Part shown: in pieces, positions 57,441 through 64,000 of the stretch
How positions within the stretch are numbered: position 1 is the stretch's first letter
How the letters are laid out: each line of letters opens with the position of its first letter
Notes under the pieces: generated by a model
The model's database searches: none
What the model was told of the DNA's origin: nothing
Seen by the model: only the letters and a program-made list of their open reading frames with translations
Assembly: GCF_035222485.1 (NCBI RefSeq)
Contig: NW_026946671.1
Location: forward strand, 248,001 to 312,000
Length of the DNA: 64,000 nt
Direction of reading: 5' to 3'
Origin: Podospora pseudoanserina
Taxonomy: Eukaryota > Ascomycota > Sordariomycetes > Sordariales > Podosporaceae
Made by a program: the position numbers and the translations under genes

Positions 57441-59993
57441 TTAGTACACGCTGTCCTCGTCCGCGCCCTGAGAGGTCATGGACGGTGTCGAAACATTCGA
57501 CGAGGCAGCAATATCGTCGACGTAGCCGACGAGAGCTTGAGAGTGGAGGCGGAAGGATTCACCCATGAGGCGAGTAATTCTGCAGAAACACGTTAGCACA
57601 TCTGTCGACAAGTTTTTCGTCAAGAGAATACATACCCCCAAACAACCACCTCGTCGAGCATGGAACCCCAGAGACGGGCCACCAGCGAGCTCAGCTGCGG
57701 TACATAGCGGTCATCAAGATCCTTGCCGAGAAGCTCACGGATCTTGTTGTACATGACCAGCTCTTCCTCAGTAGCTTGCTCCTCGTCATGTTCCAGACGA
57801 TACAGCCACAAGCTGAGGATGATGATCAGATCCATGCCGCAAAGAGGGTGCTCGATGCTCCAGTTTGTTGGCGACGTTCTGGCAACCCAGCGAACGCCCT
57901 GACGCACCGCAGTCTCGATGCAGTCGTAGCACTCTTGAATGACCTTGATCATTTCGCTGGAGCGCTTGACGCGGTCCCGAGCGTTGGCCATGGCGGCGGC
58001 GACTTCGTACGATTCGTGGTACCGCAGAGCTTCCTGGACTCCCTTAAGGTCCACCTCGAGACGAGCGCGAGCATTGCGGAACATGGCCTTGGCGTTGAAG
58101 ATAAGCGGGTGGCCCTTGTGAGGCGCACTGAGGGGCACGGCGACAGTCTCAGGCTCGCAGAGGTCCAAAGATTTCTCCCAAGTCTCTAAAGCAATCCTAA
58201 GCTTGTACTCCGTGAGAACATCCTGCAGGGCCTCGGGGCTGCGTTTGTGGTACCAGACTTCGAGGAAGAGCGCGTTTATCATGACACGAGTGGCAAAAGC
58301 ACTGTACTTGAGCGCCTCTCCTTGGAACAGATCGGCGTGGGCCTTCATGATGGTGACGCTGGGAGAAGCTCGGAGGTGGTCTTGCCAGGCATCCTCCGAT
58401 ACCTTGAGATTCCAGAGGGCCTCGGTGGATGGCAGCTGAAGATCCTCAAACTCGTTGAAGCTGATGGCCGGAGTATGGTTGTACGTAAGAGTGAGGAGGC
58501 CGAAGAAGATGTAGACGGCATAGTAGGTGCGGCGGCATCCTTCATCCTCAACCCACTCAGCACGGGTCGGCGGGCGACCACCACGAGCCTCCTGACGAAG
58601 CTTCAACTCGTAACGATTCCCGGCGACCATGTTGGCAAGAAGACCCTTGATGGAGCAGGCCCACTCGAGACCCTTGGCGTCACCACTCCAGCTAGCAAAG
58701 ATCATGTTGAGCAACGAACTCTGCATGGTCCACAATGGGCACTTTCGGGAGCTGAAGTTCTCCTTGTTCTGGAGGAACTGGTTGACCAGCACCTTGGAGC
58801 CAATGTGGAGCACGTAAGCCTGTTCTTGGTCAAAGGCATAAAGAGCACCGATGGAAAGAACAGCCAAGAGAAGCGCAGGCGAAACCTGGGTGGGCTCGAA
58901 CGAAGCGGGGTGCAAGAAAGGCAGGTGGTGGTGGAACAGGCCAAAGTAGGTGGCCAGGTAGCGGTTCAGGGACGACAGGCTGGGGACCCGGAAGCCTTCA
59001 GGGATAGCGTGCTCGCTGTCATTGCCACGAATGTTGTCCAGAATCACGTTTCTCTCCTCGTCACTGTTGATCATGGGCGCCTTGAAGGTGGACGACTGAG
59101 CGCCATCGGCAGGGCTGTCGGCGCGCTGCTGCACAAACGGTGACTGGGGGGCAGGGGTGCCCGCGGCAGAAGGAGGCAGAGAGTTGATCATGGCCTGCAT
59201 ATTCGGCGCCAACCCATTGCCGTGCTGACCGCCGAGGAGCTGGTTGGGATTCTGGGCATCAAACGACATCGATCCGTTTGAAGTGATCGAGTGCGCCTTG
59301 GGGTCCTGCGGGACAAAGCCATCCCACTGGTGCAGAGTGAGAGGAGCGTTGGTGTAGGTTGGTTCCAACATCGACGACCCGTTCGAGGGGAAGGTCATGC
59401 TGCTTGGGCTGGCACCGAATTCGCTGTTGGCTCGAGCAGCTGCGCGAGCTTTATGTTGAATATCAGCAACAAGCATCGCAGCAGTTTCCACATCAAAAAT
59501 ACCATCGCTACTAGCTTCAATCTGCTCACTCAGAGCTGACGTGTCAATCGCAAGCGCCGACTTGGAAGAGCCGCTGACAGTTCTGGCCGCCTTGGGACCG
59601 CCGCGACGCTTTCCATCACTGTGAAGAGGAACACCGCCATCTTTAGCGTGCACGGTACGGTCATGTCTGAGGAGAAGATCACGTCTGACAAAGGTACTGC
59701 GACACTTTTGGCACTTGAACGGCCGCTCCTTGGTGTCTGTGAGGTGGTCAGCTTGGCTGTGTTGTTGGTGGTCATGATAACGATGCGAATCAAGGGTGGG
59801 GGATGGAGGGATGGAGATGGGAGAGAGAGGACAACATACGTGATCGTTCATGTCTACTTCTGTGCTCGCTTCTGCTAAAAGCTCGGTTGCAGAACTGGCA
59901 TTTGTACTTTCTTTCTGGCGCGATTGACGTCTTCCGGGAGGCCGGCGTAGATGTGGCCGTTGATGGCATGACTGCCACGCTCGCGCCTGGCAT
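57441..59993 (-). CDS. C2H2 zinc-finger / fungal-specific-domain transcription factor
   Basis: Exons are 59993-59840, 59736-57636 and 57579-57441 (797 residues), both donors GTATGT. Two C2H2 fingers: C32-C35-H48-H52 (YKCQFCNRAFSRSEHRSRHE) and C60-C63-H76-H81 (FKCQKCRSTFVRRDLLLRHD), joined by the TKERPFKC linker. The codon of H52, the last zinc ligand of finger 1, is split by intron 1. The middle region is disordered. A helical fungal transcription-factor middle-homology domain occupies about 330-640 (PFLHPASFEPTQVSPALLLA, YYAVYIFFGLLTLTYNHTPA). The fingers resemble the Adr1/AmdX type, but no orthologue name is certain. Nuclear DNA binding is implied; target genes unknown. ATG 59993 is the first in frame, yet the frame is open upstream with coding-like codons (ETKILDLDKLHPATDPPYKM), so an upstream exon may supply the start. 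Confidence 0.88.
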
Positions 59994-62900
59994 CTTGTAT
60001 GGTGGATCTGTGGCAGGATGCAGCTTGTCGAGGTCGAGTATCTTTGTTTCTGGTAAAGATGACTCGGCGGTCGGTGTGATGCAGTGCTGGACTCGATGAC
60101 GACGACGACGACGACGGCGACAATGACAACGGTCACAGAACGATAGTTGAGATCGCTTTGCCTAGCTTCCTTCCAGATTCCTCGCTTCGCTTTCGCGCGC
60201 GCTCTCGCTCCCGTGGGATTTAAAGTGTGTCTTCTGGACTTTGAATCGTGTAGCTGCTCATTTGTGGTATGGTCATGGAATGAAGGTCGGTATTTGGGGT
60301 GATTAAAAGGGCATCCGCCGATTGAAAGTCGAGAACGGTCAACCCGCTGCAGTGTGCGAGGACAGTTGTGGTGTTTATTATGTGCAGTGGGCGCGACGAA
60401 GTGGCGGGCCTCTTTTGGGGGGGGGAGTCGAGGGGATGAAAAGTAGGAGGGGTTGTCGAGAAAGGTTGATGACGGGAGGAGGAAAGAGAGGGATGCGAGA
60501 GGGGAAAAATGGATTGCGGAGGTGGTGAGGGGGGGAGGGAAACTGCCAATGCAGGTGGGGGTGCTGTCCCAGACCGTCCCAGTGAACTCGTTCGCCTGTG
60601 AAGCAGCAGGGTGGATAATTTTGCTTTGTCCCGGATAGGCTTAGCGGCTCGCGCTCCCAGTTGGGCCCGGGAACGAGCAACTCCTGGCGGCCCACACAGT
60701 CTCTCGAGGGGTTGGGAATCATTCAGGGAATCCACAACCGCAGCGATACTTTTCCCTAATGAGCATCACGCAAAATGCAGACCGTCCACCGTCGATACCG
60801 CCCTCCGAGAAAGCGGTGAGCCCCTCCGGATCCTCATCCGGTGTCCGTAAGAGCTCTCATGATGCCGCCGCACACTAGAATGCCACCTGGCCGCCGAGGG
60901 ACACTTGTCGCCGAAGGTCACGACGAGGTACTCGGCCGTCGGCCCAGGTGGGGGGTTGGTTCCCAGCTTTCCAGCTTTCCCGCTTTACAGACACGACAAC
61001 AGCTCGACACAAAAGGGGCCCCGCGGGGCATGGGGAGAGCTGTCAAGTCACGTCCAAGTAACACGCCAAGTTCTGTCTCCTAACGATTGGCACTGCTCTC
61101 AGGCGGCACGCCCTATCATTTGGGACCGCAGGTGTTAACGCGTCCGTTGAAGCCACGTCCCATTAAATGACCTGGGAATGCACAGTGCCGGCTGGCGGAA
61201 ATTTGGCCTCTTTCGATAGTGTGTCCCCCGACCCAGAATTGCTTCTCTTGAACTTCTCGAAATTCAAAAAGCCCGGCGCGATGAGGGGGGAGGGGTGGTG
61301 GGAGAGAGCTGGTCGCGGGGCAGATGGCAAATCACCTCAGGTCCAGGTTTCCAGTTCCCAATCGATCGCCATCGCCTTCCCCTCATTTTGTTGTGCTCTT
61401 TGTCAGGTCCAGGATTGACCCAAGCTTCTTCACACAGCTCACCTCACATCAAGCCAACAGCTCACCTGCTCGCCCACGGGCCTCCCAAGCTAATTCCTAC
61501 AATCAGCTCCCCTCTGGAAAAACTAATGATGCAGTCACTTGACCGCCACATTGTGATAATAACTGATTAAGAGAATCTACACAGTGGAGTCTGTCGATGC
61601 GATGCGGTGGGGCTGTTGTCGCAGCGTTGCGTTGGCATGGCGGGGAGGTGTCGGGTATGAAATGGCATAGCATCTACACTACCATTTCAAACGGAGGGAG
61701 ACCTCTTTTTCACCACGTTCTGCTGCAGTGGTGCTGGTGCTGTACCCAAAATAGGCCTTTTCCCTGGCAGTGCGATCCCTCATTTGATATTGATGGGCGA
61801 GTGTGGAGAGGATATGCATGACAATGCCGCAACTTGCAAACCAAAAAGCAAGGCTGTGTGCCAGTGGGTGTTTAGAGCCAATACCTGTCCTGACGGCGAT
61901 GCCACATCGACACATTTGTTGTCCCGTGATTAGGTCACCTACTGCGTATGTACACAACAGCCCCCTCCATGGCTCATGACAGAGGCTTTCTTGGTGATGG
62001 AGATAGCGTTTGCAATGGCACGCCCGTTTCGTCGGCTGGAACATCCATGATGCTTCTACCGGCTAGAAGCCGCCTGAGGTAGCATGTAGCTCTCGAGCCC
62101 CTCCCCCTCCCCCGGTAATAATGTCAGACCATGGTCGTCCAAGGCCATCTCCGAACGGCCATGCTGCCGCTCGCTCAGCACGACAGCCAGCCCAGAAGCA
62201 GAAGCATTTTCATTCCCTCGGTCCCATCAGCGTGGCAGACGTGCCTCCGCGATCCGCTTCAGCGGGGATCGGTCTGTCTTGCGGCTCTTGGCGTCTTGGC
62301 CGAACAATCCGCAGAACACTCCAGCTTCTCACAGGCATGATCCCAATTCTTGGAGGGGTTAAACTGTGGGAATTGTGGGTGAGCTTTTTCCATCAGTTCT
62401 CGCGAGAGATCGAGACGATGGAGTTGAACTTTTGCTCGGTACTAATACGGCACAGATCAGCCACATCTCACCCAACTCAGGGCCCGGATGGGCAAGCCAG
62501 GTGTTTGCTATTTTCTTTTCTTTCTTTTTGGGATTCCCGTATCAGAATTTTCACTCTTCCTTTCTGTGACCACCACCCCCCTGAAATTGCGCGCACGGTG
62601 AGAACCAGCCAACACATGTGCGCTAATCCGGGGCGGAAGTTGAAGCCGGTTCCCTAGCCACATTGGCGTTTCCCAGAGCTGGGAATGCAACCCCTCCTTG
62701 AGGAAACCGTCGATAAGCCACCCCACCACCAGCCCACCAAGCAGAACAGAGACAACCACTGACACTGTCCCCTCGGTGTTCTCGGGGACACTGGGGAGAC
62801 TGGGAATCCGTCATCGAGAGTGTGCAGCCGGCAAGACGTTCGCCTGCTGCTTTGCTGGCTGGTTGCATGTGCATGTGCAAAGCTACAGCAGCATGCCCGC

Positions 62901-64000
62901 TTCTCTTTTGCTCAGATGCTGTACTTATCACGACGTATCTCAAAAACGGTTCACCCTCCCCCTCCCTTCCCCTCCGGCTATGAAGTTCCTGGCTGATTGC
63001 TCAGAGATTGCCCCTCTTTGATCAGGACGTCCAGGAACGGGTCAGCGGGGACATCAGCCTCTAGCCTCTAGCCTCTAGTGTCACGGTGGCAGGTCAGCAC
63101 AACGCGCACAGTGCGTGTCACGAACTGACGGATTGGCGGAATGGATGGGTGTTGCTTTTCTTTTTTGCTGGCCGCTGGTTGCTGGTCAGTGGTTACACGA
63201 TGAAATCTCGGGTGCTATTAACCAACTCATCCTGGATCCTTCCTATAATGCGCCGTGCCACGGCGATACTGGACACAGTAATGCTCGGAACGACGGAGGA
63301 GGGTGTCGTCAACTACCAAACACCACGACATCTTGGGATCAATCCTACCGTGCCTTCTAACCGCATTGAGCACCGGACGGCACACATACGAAAAAGAATT
63401 TGACGACATTTTGCGGACGCTACCTCACCAGCTATCGGTAGGGTGGTGTCGATTTTCTTTCTCGAAGGAGATGAGACGGCACGACGGGCCCCCTTGTCAC
63501 TCGGCGAAGTCTTGCGCACAGAGATTTGCTCTCGTCGAGCGATCGTTGGATGATCGCCATTTCTCTGCGAACACGCCTGCAGCTTCATGCAAAGCACACG
63601 TGAACCACACCGAACGGACGACAACAACCACTCTGTCACTGCCCCCCCCCCTTTTCCACCCCCTTGGATGTCGCAGCCGGAGCAGCAAAGCCAAACAACG
63701 CCCCTCGAAGAGCACCGCATTTGTTTGACCATTCATCATAAACCAAAGTCAGAAATCATTTCATCATGTTTCACGCGCTGCTTCAGGGTGGGACCATCTC
63801 CCTTTCGGGTCTCACCCGGGCCCTGGAAAGGTGTGGCCCGAGGCCGAGGGTTCGGAAATTGGCTCCATCAAGAACTTACTTTTTTTTTCCTGTCTAGTTT
63901 TGGCGATTCAGATCTTGGACCCCGCGACCAAGACTCCAGGGCCACGGCCATGCCGGAAGTCGCATCATCTTCCCAGGACGGACGCAAGTCATCAAAGATT
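59994..64000. other. 4-kb region without recognised gene
   Basis: This is the upstream region of the C2H2 factor plus unassigned sequence to the window edge. Open frames such as 62121-62657 (178 codons, ATG start) have no domain and unremarkable composition. It contains a CCTCTAG triple repeat at 63058-63078. Near the end (63890-64000) the sequence may belong to a gene outside the window. Confidence 0.45.
63058..63078 (+). repeat. CCTCTAG three-copy tandem repeat
   Basis: Three exact tandem copies of the heptamer CCTCTAG. Function unknown; possibly simple slippage. Confidence 0.85.

Noticed and set aside
62121-62657. 178-codon ATG-started frame
   Set aside because: No domain, no splice support, arbitrary composition; left in the unassigned 60-64 kb region.
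1-64000. Retrovirus-like, LTR or other virus-derived elements and toxin genes
   Set aside because: No reverse transcriptase, integrase, capsid or long terminal repeat signal was seen anywhere in the window.

Overview
The window comes from a filamentous ascomycete nuclear genome, most likely a sordariomycete (Sordariales-like). The evidence is short GT-AG introns of about 50-110 nt, moderate GC content, intergenic spacers of 0.2-6 kb, and protein sequences that look like Neurospora/Podospora-type orthologues. I assign twenty protein-coding genes, all host genes. I see no rRNA, no convincing tRNA, no CRISPR and no retrovirus-like or LTR element. One short non-autonomous DNA-transposon-like inverted-repeat element lies at 38601-39151.

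Layout. 0.6-1.7 kb: CBF1-type bHLH factor (+). 3.2-4.7 kb: GABA transaminase (+). 5.7-8.6 kb: SET2 H3K36 methyltransferase (-). 12.2-13.4 kb: Myb-like/AT-hook protein (+). 13.4-19.5 kb: a gene-poor stretch of about 6 kb. 19.5-21.0 kb: four-TM membrane protein (+). 21.7-23.4 kb: RAD23 (+). 23.9-25.9 kb: BDP1, the B'' subunit of TFIIIB (-). 26.5-29.3 kb: BRE1 H2B ubiquitin ligase (+). 30.1-31.2 kb: SARAF-like membrane protein (-). 32.2-36.2 kb: full-size ABC-B exporter (-). 36.2-39.6 kb: spacer with the inverted-repeat element. 39.6-40.6 kb: MRT4 (-). 42.0-43.5 kb: U1-70K (-). 43.9-44.4 kb: mitochondrial ribosomal protein mL43 (+). 45.1-46.1 kb: triosephosphate isomerase (-). 47.0-48.2 kb: UTP16-like U3 snoRNP protein (-). 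48.7-50.1 kb: mitochondrial TPR-like protein (+). 50.2-51.1 kb: CWC21 splicing factor (-). 51.7-53.0 kb: CDC123 (+). 54.1-55.3 kb: GPI-anchored GH16 glycosidase (-). 57.4-60.0 kb: C2H2/fungal-specific transcription factor (-). 60.0-64.0 kb: about 4 kb without a recognisable gene.

Functional themes. Several genes act in chromatin and transcription (CBF1, SET2, BDP1, BRE1, C2H2 factor, AT-hook protein). Another group acts in RNA and ribosome biology (MRT4, U1-70K, mL43, UTP16, CWC21, CDC123). The rest are metabolism (GABA-T, TPI), proteostasis and repair (RAD23), membrane and cell-wall functions (ABC-B, SARAF-like, 4-TM, GH16). This is ordinary eukaryotic gene order, with no operon and no secondary-metabolite cluster.

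The most interesting items are: (i) the U1-70K gene, which has a very weak 5' splice site in intron 1 and an in-frame 52-codon extension after its TAG that ends in a near copy of its own C-terminus; (ii) the inverted-repeat element with about 71-nt ends; (iii) a spaced, triplicated about 30-nt motif between CDC123 and GH16; (iv) an upstream ORF overlapping the CBF1 start codon; (v) apparent frame breaks at two G7 runs in the CDC123 tail. All exon boundaries were placed by eye and need transcript support.
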